Under the pieces are notes generated by a model. That model was not told the DNA's origin and searched no databases. It worked only from the letters and a program-made list of their open reading frames with translations. From assembly GCA_017453705.1 (NCBI GenBank), contig JAFTEK010000035.1, positions 1 to 9,182 on the forward strand: a stretch of DNA of 9,182 nucleotides. The letters are read 5' to 3'. Source of the DNA: Treponema sp. (GTDB lineage: Bacteria; Spirochaetota; Spirochaetia; Treponematales; Treponemataceae). The position numbers and the translations under genes were made by a program. This document shows, in pieces, positions 1 to 7,492 of the stretch (its first letter is position 1; every line of letters starts with the position of its first letter).

Positions 1-129
1 AAGCTCGCGCGCAAAGTAGCGCATCACGCCTTCGACAATCTGGCCGTGCTCAAGATGAAAAGCATCCGAATTATATTTTTTGAGAAGCTCCCAGGCTTCG
101 TCCCGTGTAATGTTTGCTGAAAGTGCCAT
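1..129 (-). CDS. N-terminal fragment of an HD-domain phosphohydrolase-like protein (partial)
   Basis: The gene starts at 129 and runs off the left edge, leaving 43 codons. The start is supported by an AGGTGA ribosome-binding site (135-140) five bases upstream and by a good promoter further up. The visible protein begins MALSANITRDEAWELLKKYN and continues with a DAFHLEHG stretch and then VMRYFAREL. This pattern (an 'I-T-R-x-x-A-x-x-L-L' helix, an H-x-x-H-like stretch, then a 'V-x-R-Y-x-A' helix) recalls the small HD/HDIG metal-dependent phosphohydrolases of clostridia and spirochaetes, which act in the cytoplasm on phosphate esters or nucleotides. The catalytic HD pair would lie outside the window, so the family call is recognition by N-terminal resemblance only and no substrate can be given. 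Confidence 0.6.
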   Translation of the reverse strand, partial: MALSANITRDEAWELLKKYNSDAFHLEHGQIVEGVMRYFAREL

Positions 130-179
130 TGCCGTCACCTGATGTAAAGAAAGTATTTGCCTAGCAAAATAATAGGTAT

Positions 180-208
180 ATAATAGTGATTAGGAGCGTA
201 AAAGTCAA
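180..208 (-). promoter_or_regulatory. Promoter of the HD-domain gene
   Basis: Read on the minus strand there is TTGACT (203-208), a 17-base spacer and TATTAT (180-185). Both boxes are close to the sigma-70 consensus. Transcription would begin near position 173, giving a leader of about 44 bases before the ATG at 129. Seen directly in the sequence; activity is inferred. Confidence 0.6.
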
Positions 209-272
209 TGAAAAGATTCTGATAAAAGACATAATCTAATTTATATGACTTTTCAAGGACAATTTTTAGTGC

Positions 273-318
273 AAAATAGCCCTGCAAGAACCGTGCTATT
301 CGCAGTTCCTACAGGGCT
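273..318 (-). terminator. Hairpin terminator of the XRE-family gene
   Basis: AGCCCTG (278-284) and CAGGGCT (312-318) form a 7-bp stem, extended inside by a GAAC/GTTC pairing. On the minus strand the stem is followed by ATTTT (273-277). The stop codon of the XRE-like gene (296-298) sits in the loop region, as is common for compact intrinsic terminators. Confidence 0.5.
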
Positions 319-658
319 GAACTTCTTTGCACCTGTAACCGATTATCTTCATCTTGTCTGCCATAAGGTTTTCACGCCTTGCAGAAAGTTCCTTTTCAAG
401 CTGCCAGTCATCGGTGATAAAGAAATATGAAGTGCTGGTTCCAAGAGCCTCTGCAATCCTGTTCAGCGTTTCAATTGACGGGTCGCGTTCTCCGCTGAGC
501 CAGCGGCTGACTGTTACCTCTGTAACTCCGAGCTTTTCCGCTAGGTCTTTATGGCTCATTTTTTTTTGAGCCAGAGCCGCATCTCGACTCTGTGAGGATT
601 TTTTTTTGCGATATAGTGAGTTTTTATTGAAAAATTTAAGAGAAATGATATAATTCAA
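296..658 (-). CDS. XRE-family helix-turn-helix regulator, possibly a remnant
   Basis: Up to 120 residues. Residues 27-79 form a Cro/C1-type (HTH_3) domain: ALAQKKMSHKDLAEKLGV, then TEVTVSRWLSGERDPS as turn and recognition helix, then LNRIAEALGTSTSYFF. Such proteins bind operator DNA as dimers, and many are antitoxins or phage-type repressors. The start is doubtful. ATG 658 lies only 16 bp from the start of the divergent gene and has no Shine-Dalgarno, and the first 22 residues look like translated AT-rich promoter DNA. The only other in-frame ATG (559) would cut into helix 1. Two runs of nine A in the coding strand fall in the N-terminal section. The short C-terminus (KEVQPCRNCE) looks unlike a usual dimerisation domain. 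Its position opposite a DUF3791/DUF3990 gene fits a regulator of that locus, but this is inference. Confidence 0.6.
   Translation of the reverse strand: MNYIISLKFFNKNSLYRKKKSSQSRDAALAQKKMSHKDLAEKLGVTEVTVSRWLSGERDPSIETLNRIAEALGTSTSYFFITDDWQLEKELSARRENLMADKMKIIGYRCKEVQPCRNCE
627..654 (+). promoter_or_regulatory. Promoter of the DUF3791-DUF3990 gene
   Basis: TTGAAA (627-632), a 16-base spacer and a perfect TATAAT (649-654). The predicted transcript starts near 661 and has a very short leader holding AGGGA (664-668) six bases before the ATG at 675. The promoter lies entirely inside the 5' part of the opposing XRE reading frame. Confidence 0.7.
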
Positions 659-674
659 TTATTAGGGATTCAAC

Positions 675-1103
675 ATGACGACAGTACCTGTAAAAGACAA
701 AATAGGATATACAGTTTCTTTGGTAAGTGATTTTGCAAAAAAAAACTCGCTTACTACAATACAGGCATTTAACTATCTTGAGCGCTTTAATGCAATAGGT
801 TTTGTAAACCAGCACTATAACATTACGCATACTATTCCTTTTACAGAAATTCTTGATGACCTTTCGTTGTATTGCAAAAATCATGGGGTGGGACTTGTAA
901 TTTTATATCATGGTTCGACCGTCGAAATAAAAGAAATCGATTTATCTCTTTCTAAGCCGAATAAAGATTTTGGCAAAGGATTTTATCTTTCTGATAACTT
1001 TGTACAGGCTTACGAACTGGCAAGCTTGCGGAAAATCTGCATTGCGCTTGGGTGCGAGATTGGGGGTATTATGGAAGTTAATTCGGTTGAGGGAGAAAGA
1101 TAA
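675..1103 (+). CDS. DUF3791 protein fused to a C-terminally truncated DUF3990 (ADP-ribosyltransferase-like toxin) domain
   Basis: 142 residues. Residues 8-70 match the DUF3791 pattern: a helical region with LVSDFAKKNSLTTIQAFNYL followed by GFVNQHYNITHT and DDLSLYCKNHGV. Residues 76-116 are the start of a DUF3990 domain, with LYHGS (77-81), DFGKGFYLS (98-106) and QAYELA. These correspond to the R/H-G and Y-type motifs of ADP-ribosyltransferase-like folds. In such loci DUF3791 is usually a separate small partner gene of DUF3990, and the pair is treated as toxin-antitoxin-like. A whole DUF3990 domain is about 150 residues; here it stops after about 65, ending in EVNSVEGER with no C-terminal half. 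The protein is therefore probably a fusion relic that lost catalysis. A run of nine A (737-745) lies in its 5' part. The promoter and ribosome-binding site are strong, so it is probably still expressed. Confidence 0.65.
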   Translation: MTTVPVKDKIGYTVSLVSDFAKKNSLTTIQAFNYLERFNAIGFVNQHYNITHTIPFTEILDDLSLYCKNHGVGLVILYHGSTVEIKEIDLSLSKPNKDFGKGFYLSDNFVQAYELASLRKICIALGCEIGGIMEVNSVEGER

Positions 1104-1105
1104 TT

Positions 1106-1312
1106 ATGGATTATCAAACAAACGAACTCGATTCTACTTGTGGTATTTCAGATGAAGAGCTTACACAACGTTTTAAAGAATCTGTCAGAATTGAAAATGA
1201 AATAAAGCGTGTAAAAGGAATTCCCATTGCTGGATACGATGCTGCAAAAAAAGCTGCATTCCTAGAATATTCAGACGGACATAGCGGGAATAGTCCTAAA
1301 AGCAGGCAGTGA
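1106..1312 (+). CDS. Small hypothetical protein co-transcribed with the DUF3791-DUF3990 gene
   Basis: 68 residues, mostly charged and helical. The ATG is two bases after the upstream stop, and AGGGAG (1090-1095), inside the upstream gene, serves as ribosome-binding site, so the pair is translationally coupled. Residues 16-59 contain DEELTQRFKESVRIENEIKR, then GIPIAGYDAAKKAAFLEYSDG. This resembles short accessory proteins I associate with DUF3990-type loci, with a 'KGxPIAxYD...AYLEYxDG' core. I cannot name a family. There are no membrane segments or cysteine motifs (one Cys at 12). The last nine residues (GNSPKSRQ and neighbours) diverge from the usual ending of that core and may be a truncated tail. 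An antitoxin-like role is possible from context only. Confidence 0.55.
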   Translation: MDYQTNELDSTCGISDEELTQRFKESVRIENEIKRVKGIPIAGYDAAKKAAFLEYSDGHSGNSPKSRQ

Positions 1313-1496
1313 TTCGCAGCCCTGTATAATGAGCGGGCATTTTAGCTTTTTCAGCCCTTGCAGACTGCTCAATGTGCTGTACAAGACCATAGAATTGTGC
1401 TATAGTAAGGATTCAGTCCAGTCGTAATAATATACGATGGATGTGGTGAAAAAATGTTGAGCGGATACTGCACTGCGGTGCACAAGGGGTAATGAA
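1313..1496. other. Intergenic region between the toxin-like operon and the membrane protein gene
   Basis: A weak hairpin, GCCC (1319-1322) with GGGC (1335-1338), is followed by ATTTTAGCTTTTT and may end the upstream operon. An extended -10 promoter and a small hairpin before the next gene are listed separately. No further coding sequence is visible. Confidence 0.3.
1378..1406 (+). promoter_or_regulatory. Promoter of the zinc-ribbon membrane protein gene
   Basis: TGTACA (1378-1383), a 17-base spacer and TATAGT (1401-1406), the latter preceded by TGC so that it is an extended -10. The leader would be about 84 bases. It contains a perfect TGCAC-TGCG-GTGCA hairpin (1469-1482) ending two bases before the AAGGGG ribosome-binding site (1484-1489), which could affect ribosome access. 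Confidence 0.45.
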
Positions 1497-2402
1497 ATGA
1501 ATGATAAAAATCTTGAGAAATTGAAAGAGTTAAATTTCAAGAATGTGGGTATAAATTGGATTGGAAGAATTGACAGCTTTTTTATATCAATAGAAGATAA
1601 ACAGGATTCCGAGAATGAATTGGTGGTATCCCTAAACCTTGCACAAAACAATAGCAGGAGTAAGCTTGTTGAATATCTGGATAACGCTCAGAAAGACAAT
1701 AAAATATCCGAATATTCTTTGGAAAAGAATAAATTGAGTGCCATATATCGCGAGAATGAGGATGAGTCTGTAGAGAATTTCTTGAAGGTTCTGCTTTCAT
1801 ATATAAAAGATATTGAGGGTAAATCTATCTGCGATAATTGTGATAATACAGAAGGTCTTTCATATTATACTAATGGCTCCGTTTTTTCTTTGCTATGTGA
1901 GAAATGTGGTAATGAGACAATAGCCAGGTTTGAAAAAGATAAGTCTAAAGCCACAAATTATGCAAAAGGTTTTTTGTTCAGCTTGATTGGAGCGTTAGCT
2001 GGTTCAGTGCTATGGATAATCATAGGGTCATTCGGCTTCTTTGCCTCAATTGCAGGATTGGCAATCTCATATTGTGCCTTTAAGGGATATGAAATCGCAA
2101 AAGGGAAATTTACAAGAAAGGGTATTGTAATAAATATAATTACAATTTTCATCGCTTTTGTTTTCGCCCAATATGCGGTCTTGTTTATTGAATTTATGAA
2201 GGAGTATGAGAATCTGAATTTATTGGGTTTTATTCTTATAACTCCTGTTCTTTTTACAGATTTAGAATTCGTAAAGGCGTTGCTTCCAGATATAGGTCTG
2301 GGAATTTTGTTTGTTTTTTTAGGAACATATCGTACAATTATAAATAATTATAAAATCGCAAAAGATTCAGACAAGTTGACAATTGAGAAAGTTGAGATGT
2401 AA
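1497..2402 (+). CDS. Membrane protein with a CxxC...CxxC zinc-ribbon-like motif
   Basis: 301 residues; ATG preceded by AAGGGG at seven bases. Residues 1-105 are a hydrophilic, mixed alpha/beta cytoplasmic region. Residues 112-137 hold a CDNC...CEKC pair (Cys 112, 115, 134, 137) typical of a zinc ribbon. From about residue 158 the protein is hydrophobic, with likely membrane spans near 158-178, 179-196, 209-231, 242-255 and 263-281, and a short charged tail. I do not recognise a named family. The layout resembles the uncharacterised 'soluble domain - zinc ribbon - multi-span' proteins of Firmicutes and spirochaetes. It is a single gene with its own promoter, and its base composition is clearly more AT-rich than the operon to its right, consistent with accessory DNA. 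No function is assigned. Confidence 0.6.
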   Translation: MNDKNLEKLKELNFKNVGINWIGRIDSFFISIEDKQDSENELVVSLNLAQNNSRSKLVEYLDNAQKDNKISEYSLEKNKLSAIYRENEDESVENFLKVLLSYIKDIEGKSICDNCDNTEGLSYYTNGSVFSLLCEKCGNETIARFEKDKSKATNYAKGFLFSLIGALAGSVLWIIIGSFGFFASIAGLAISYCAFKGYEIAKGKFTRKGIVINIITIFIAFVFAQYAVLFIEFMKEYENLNLLGFILITPVLFTDLEFVKALLPDIGLGILFVFLGTYRTIINNYKIAKDSDKLTIEKVEM

Positions 2403-2460
2403 ATAACATGGCATATCCTCCAAATTAGGCGGCAAGAACGTGCTTGCACGGCCGGATGCA

Positions 2461-2490
2461 AAATACTGAAATAGTCAATACTAGTTCAGT
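2461..2490 (-). terminator. Terminator at the end of the nif-like/sulfur operon
   Basis: On the minus strand ACTGAA (2485-2490) pairs with TTCAGT (2465-2470). An inner TAGT/ACTA pairing gives about ten base pairs with one mismatch and an ATTG loop, and it is followed by ATTTT. The stem includes the TAG stop of the last gene. It is AT-rich and therefore weak, but well placed. Confidence 0.5.
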
Positions 2491-3641
2491 GCGTCCTCCA
2501 AGTCTGCGATAAGGTCGTCTGCGCTCTCCAGTCCGACCGAAAGGCGGAGGGTTGTCGGGGTTATGCCGTTCTTGAGGCGGAGCTCTTCCGGGACATCCGC
2601 ATGTGTCTGGGTTGTGGGGTATGTGATAAGGGTCTCCACGCCGCCTAAGCTTTCTGCATATTTTATCAGGCGGACACGGCTCATGGTGGAAAGGGCTTGC
2701 TCCGTGCTATGGGTTCTGAACGTAAGCATTGCACCAAATCCGCGAGCCTGTTTTTTCATTATTTCGTGTCCTGGATGCTCAACAAGACCGGGATATATCA
2801 CGCTCTCCACATTGGGATTTTCCTTTAGCCAGAGGGCAATCTTTTGTGCTGTCATCTGTGACTTTTCCATGCGGACGGCGAGTGTCTTTATTCCGCGCAG
2901 GACAAGCCAGCTGTCAAATGGTGCAAGTCCCGCCCCAGTCGTCTTGATGAGGAATCGTAGCTTTTCCTGTATGTCAGCCCTGCTCGTGACGATGAATCCC
3001 GCCAGGGTATCATTGTGTCCTGCGAGAAATTTTGTTCCGCTGTGTATCACAATGTCCGCACCCAGCTCAATTGGATTCTGGAAATATGGAGACATGAAGG
3101 TGTTGTCAACAATAAGGAGCAGTTCATGCTTTTTTGCGAGTGAGGCAACTTTTGCTATGTCTGTGACATTCATCATCGGGTTGGTCGGTGTCTCGATGTA
3201 TATTGCTTTTGTTTCCGGCTTGATGAGCGGCTCCAGATTATCCTGTGAGCAGTTTGCCCTTGTAAAGCTTATTCCATTTTTTGCTGACACGTTGTCAAAG
3301 AGCCTGATTGTTCCTCCGTAAAGGTCTGAATCCACAATTAGATTGTCTCCCGGTTTGAATAGCTCCATCAGCAGGCTGATAGCCGCCATGCCGGAAGAGA
3401 GGGCGAACGCGTCAAGCCCGTGCTCCAGAGAGCATACGACTTTTTCCAGCTGTTCCCTGGTGGGGTTTTGTAGGCGTGAGTAGTCAAAGCCGCTCGACCT
3501 GCCTACGGCTGGGTGTGCGTAAGTTGCTGTCTGGTAAATGGGAAAACTTATTGCACCGTAGTGCTTGCAGGCTGTTATGTCGTCTTTTTCGTTTTCCAAG
3601 TGGATGCACTTGGTCTCTATTGACAACTGGGATAAGGACAT
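2481..3641 (-). CDS. Cystathionine gamma-synthase/gamma-lyase family PLP enzyme
   Basis: 386 residues, the usual length of the Cys/Met-metabolism PLP family. The start at 3641 is chosen because TAAGGAG (3648-3654) lies six bases upstream; a longer reading frame to 3671 lacks this. Family hallmarks, numbered from this start: YSRLQNPT near 54-61 (phosphate-binding Tyr/Arg from the partner subunit), SSGMAA at 82-87, VDNTF with the PLP-ring Asp at 179, HSGTKFLAGHND with the Schiff-base Lys at 204, GGVETLITYPTTQTHA near 333-348, and RLSVGLE at 366-372 (carboxylate-binding Arg). It would act in the cytosol, either joining O-acyl-homoserine with cysteine or cleaving cystathionine/homocysteine. The sequence does not separate synthase from lyase. 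It is the last gene of the operon, 69 bases after the second nifX-like gene. Confidence 0.85.
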   Translation of the reverse strand: MSLSQLSIETKCIHLENEKDDITACKHYGAISFPIYQTATYAHPAVGRSSGFDYSRLQNPTREQLEKVVCSLEHGLDAFALSSGMAAISLLMELFKPGDNLIVDSDLYGGTIRLFDNVSAKNGISFTRANCSQDNLEPLIKPETKAIYIETPTNPMMNVTDIAKVASLAKKHELLLIVDNTFMSPYFQNPIELGADIVIHSGTKFLAGHNDTLAGFIVTSRADIQEKLRFLIKTTGAGLAPFDSWLVLRGIKTLAVRMEKSQMTAQKIALWLKENPNVESVIYPGLVEHPGHEIMKKQARGFGAMLTFRTHSTEQALSTMSRVRLIKYAESLGGVETLITYPTTQTHADVPEELRLKNGITPTTLRLSVGLESADDLIADLEDALN

Positions 3642-3710
3642 CGCTAACTCCTTAAAAATCAGGGGAAACACTGGGCATCACTTGAGGTGACACATAAAGT
3701 TTTCCCTTGT

Positions 3711-5339
<1,629 letters not shown>

Positions 5340-5347
<8 letters not shown>

Positions 5348-6212
5348 GGGAGAAGTTCTCCTTGACCGCGCCCGCTCCGCTGTAAAGAAGGCGTGAGAAC
5401 TCCGACTTGCCCGGTACCCCCACAGCGTCAGCGCGGCAGTGGTTGCAGTGCAGGAACAGCTCTATGTGTTTGGCAGCCGCGTTCCTTGCCGCATGAATCT
5501 GTGCACAGGTCGGGGCGGCCTCGTCCTTGAGCTTGGCGGTCGGTATGAGGGGTATGATGTTGTATCTCCTTGCCCCTGCTGCCGCGACGGTTCTTGCAAT
5601 CTCCTCTATGTGCTCTCCGTTTATGCGGGGAACAAGCACTGTGTTCACTTTGACGGTGATTCCGGCCGCCGCGATTTTCCTGATTCCGGCAAGCTGCTTT
5701 TCTATCAGGATTTTTGCACCCTCGACACCTTCTATCTTTTTCCCATGATAGATGATGTAGTCGTTGAGCTGGGCTTCTATCCTGGGGTCAACGGCGTTCA
5801 CGGTAACGGTCAGGCTGTCAATCCCTGCCGCTATGACTTCCGCCGCCCGCTCCTCCAGCATAAGCCCGTTTGTACTCATGCACTTGATGAGCTGGGGGAA
5901 CTTCTGTCCGACAAGGCGGAACGTCTTGAACGCACCGTCGCTTGCGAGTGTGTCGCCCGGCCCCGCTATTCCGACTACCCGTATCTCAGGGCTTATCTCA
6001 AGGGCACGAGCCACGATGTCAACGGATTCCTCAGGCGAGAGGACTTTGCCAGTGACACCGGGGCGGTTCTCCGTTGTGTTCAGCGAGCGTTCGCAAAAAC
6101 GGCAGGCGATGTTACAGCCGGGACATACCGGCAGGTGTATTCTTCCTGTTGTTGCCCCATGGCTGCCAAAGCAGGGATGCTCTTTTGCCAGCTCTGTAAA
6201 ACTCTTTGCCAT
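5340..6212 (-). CDS. nifB: Radical-SAM FeMo-cofactor core synthase NifB, compact form without NifX domain
   Basis: 290 residues. Start 6212 is preceded by GGAGG (6218-6222) at five bases and gives MAKSFTELAKEHPCFG; the longer frame to 6266 runs into a hairpin region. NifB fuses two 4Fe-4S clusters with a SAM-derived carbon and a sulfur to make NifB-co. All signature motifs are present: HPCF (12-15), GRIHLPV (23-29), CNIACRFC (33-40) with the radical-SAM cysteines 33, 37 and 40, ENRPGV (48-53), VVGIAGPGD (79-87), STNGL (113-117), and HCNHCRADAVG (255-265), the cluster-ligand signature that separates NifB from other radical-SAM enzymes. An extra Cys 30 gives CPGC. The protein ends soon after this motif, like archaeal-type short NifB. 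It is the second gene of the cluster and probably has its own promoter. Confidence 0.92.
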
Positions 6213-6235
6213 GACATCCTCCGTACCGCAGTGCA

Positions 6236-6261
6236 ATATTAGCAAATTACTGGGTAATTGC
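6236..6261 (-). promoter_or_regulatory. Possible nifB promoter with palindromic operator
   Basis: On the minus strand TAATAT (6236-6241) is preceded by TGC, an extended -10. Immediately upstream is a perfect inverted repeat AATTAC-TGG-GTAATT (6245-6259), where a repressor would block polymerase. The predicted start near 6229 leaves a short leader with GGAGG. Promoter strength and the identity of the regulator are inferred. Confidence 0.4.
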
Positions 6262-6263
6262 CG

Positions 6264-6296
6264 CAAAAATATACTGGAAGCATTTTATGCCTCCAG
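6264..6296 (-). terminator. Intrinsic terminator or attenuator between cysK and nifB
   Basis: CTGGAGGCAT and ATGCTTCCAG (minus strand, 6274-6296) pair over ten bases with a single G-U and an AAA loop, followed by TATATTTTT. It begins eight bases after the cysK stop. It would end most cysK transcripts, so nifB and the genes after it may depend on read-through or on their own promoter. Confidence 0.7.
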
Positions 6297-6304
6297 CATC
6301 CAAA

Positions 6305-7243
6305 TTAGTTGTCGCTGAAAAGCGGGGTGGACAGGTAGCGGTCGCCTGAGTCTGGTAGAAGAACCACGATGACCTTCCCCTTGTTCTCGGGGCGGAGGGC
6401 GACTTCCTTGGCTGCCTTGAGTGCAGCGCCGCTTGAGATTCCGACAAGGATTCCCTCGCTGCGGGCAAAGACGCGGCCTTCTGTGAAGGCATCATCATTC
6501 TCCACCGCTATAATCTCATCGTAAACCTTGGTGTTGAGCACATCAGGGATGAATCCCGCGCCGATTCCCTGAATCTTGTGGGGACCGGCCTCTCCTTTGG
6601 AAAGGACGGGGCTGGTGGCAGGCTCCACGGCTATGACCTTTACGTTGGGGTTCTTTTCCTTAAGGAACTCGCCCACGCCCGTGATGGTTCCGCCTGTTCC
6701 TATTCCCGCGATGAAGATGTCCACCTTGCCGTCAGTCTGCTTCCAGATTTCAGGGCCGGTTGTCTTCTTGTGAATGGCTGGGTTGGCGGGGTTGACGAAC
6801 TGTCCGGGGATGAGGCTGCCCGGTGTCGCGGCATGAAGCTCCTCTGCCTTGGCGATGGCACCCTTCATTCCCTTGGCTCCCTCTGTAAGCACAATCTCCG
6901 CGCCATAAGCCTTGAGCAGGTTGCGGCGCTCCACGCTCATCGTCTCCGGGAGGGTTAGGATGGCACGGTAGCCCTTGGCGGCGGCGACTGCGGCGAGTCC
7001 TATTCCTGTGTTACCGCTGGTAGGCTCGATTATCGTCGCACCGGGCTTGAGCAGCCCCTTCTCCTCGGCATCCTCAATCATCGCGAGGGCAACGCGGTCT
7101 TTGACGCTTCCCGCCGGGTTCAAATATTCCAGCTTGGCAAGGATAGTTGCATCCTTTATACCTGATTTCTTTGTGTATCCGTTCAACTGCAAGAGCGGGG
7201 TTCCGCCGATAAGATCCAATGAACTCTGCTTGATGTCCGCCAT
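6305..7243 (-). CDS. cysK: Cysteine synthase A (O-acetylserine sulfhydrylase)
   Basis: 312 residues, normal length for CysK. The ATG at 7243 has a perfect AGGAGG (7250-7255) at six bases. It makes L-cysteine from O-acetylserine and sulfide with PLP in the cytosol. Motifs: IGGTPLLQL (12-20), NPAGSVKDR (42-50) with the Schiff-base Lys 48, PTSGNTG (74-80) for substrate carboxylate binding, [20 protein letters not shown] (148-167), [10 protein letters not shown] (180-189) as the PLP-phosphate loop, GIGAGFIP (226-233), and GISSGAA (268-274) with the Ser near the PLP nitrogen. There is no C-terminal CBS domain, so it is not a haem/CBS-type cystathionine beta-synthase. As the first gene before nifB it could raise cysteine supply for iron-sulfur cluster building, but a terminator-like hairpin separates the two. 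Confidence 0.92.
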   Translation of the reverse strand: MADIKQSSLDLIGGTPLLQLNGYTKKSGIKDATILAKLEYLNPAGSVKDRVALAMIEDAEEKGLLKPGATIIEPTSGNTGIGLAAVAAAKGYRAILTLPETMSVERRNLLKAYGAEIVLTEGAKGMKGAIAKAEELHAATPGSLIPGQFVNPANPAIHKKTTGPEIWKQTDGKVDIFIAGIGTGGTITGVGEFLKEKNPNVKVIAVEPATSPVLSKGEAGPHKIQGIGAGFIPDVLNTKVYDEIIAVENDDAFTEGRVFARSEGILVGISSGAALKAAKEVALRPENKGKVIVVLLPDSGDRYLSTPLFSDN

Positions 7244-7297
7244 AAGGGGCCTCCTGGTTAGTTTATTGCCTATTAAGCAAGTAGGTTTTGTATCTAT

Positions 7298-7331
7298 GTT
7301 GTACCCCTATTTACATAGTTTGTCAATAGGG
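7298..7331 (-). promoter_or_regulatory. cysK promoter overlapped by two inverted repeats
   Basis: On the minus strand TTGACA (7321-7326), 17 bases, then TACAAC (7298-7303). Two inverted repeats, each with a 13-base spacer, cover it: CTATGT (7294-7299) with ACATAG (7313-7318), and CCCTATT (7305-7311) with AATAGGG (7325-7331). The predicted leader to the ATG is about 48 bases. The layout suggests repression by a dimeric regulator, perhaps sulfur- or iron-sulfur-responsive; no regulator gene is in the window. Confidence 0.6.
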
Positions 7332-7364
7332 AATTATAAAGTTTTTGTCCAAACATGAAAGTTT

Positions 7365-7433
7365 GACATCTCGTAGAGTGTGAGGCAGACATCTCGTAGT
7401 ATGTTTGTCATACATACCGTAGAACATTCTGAT
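7365..7433. repeat. 23-bp tandem direct repeat, about three units
   Basis: GACATCTCGTAG occurs at 7365-7376 and again exactly at 7388-7399. A third copy matching 9 of 12 (TACATACCGTAG) is at 7411-7422, so the period is 23 bp, about two helical turns. Units 1 and 2 agree at 18 of 23 positions; unit 3 keeps mostly the first half. The array lies between the divergent cysK and PHP promoters. It could be a set of operator sites or a decaying minisatellite. Confidence 0.6.
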
Positions 7434-7458
7434 TTAATGACTGGGGCTTTCTGGGGGC

Positions 7459-7487
7459 TTGCCCCATTTGTTTTGATGACCTATACT
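7459..7487 (+). promoter_or_regulatory. Possible promoter of the PHP gene, giving a nearly leaderless mRNA
   Basis: TTGCCC (7459-7464), 17 bases, then TATACT (7482-7487). The -10 ends five bases before the ATG at 7493, and no Shine-Dalgarno is visible, so a leaderless transcript is possible. A GGGG-CTTG-CCCC hairpin overlaps the weak -35. Confidence 0.35.
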
Positions 7488-7492
7488 GTGAT

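Noticed and set aside
970..1155. Missing DUF3990 C-terminus in another frame (simple frameshift)
   Set aside because: Neither the alternative frame nor the DNA downstream shows the expected C-terminal motifs, so the domain is truncated rather than frameshifted.
1469..1482. TGCACTGCGGT shared by the leaders of the membrane protein gene and nifB as a common regulatory element
   Set aside because: An 11-base match is expected by chance among all pairs of positions in a window of this size; only the similar placement before the ribosome-binding site is suggestive.
2431..2450. Small CGTGC/GCACG or GCAAG/CTTGC hairpin as terminator of the membrane protein gene
   Set aside because: Short stem with no following T-run on either strand.
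2563..3321. Long plus-strand open frame opposite the PLP enzyme gene
   Set aside because: It is antisense to a gene with full family motifs, has no ribosome-binding site and shows no recognisable domain.
5439..6318. Long plus-strand open frames opposite nifB
   Set aside because: They are antisense products of GC-rich coding sequence; the nifB frame has every catalytic motif.
7365..7433. CRISPR array
   Set aside because: The repeats are 12 bases within a 23-base period, the 'spacers' of 11 bases resemble each other, and no cas gene is present.
7451..7475. GGGG-CTTG-CCCC hairpin followed by ATTTGTTTT as a terminator
   Set aside because: No plus-strand gene ends before it, the stem is only four to five pairs, and it overlaps the likely PHP promoter.
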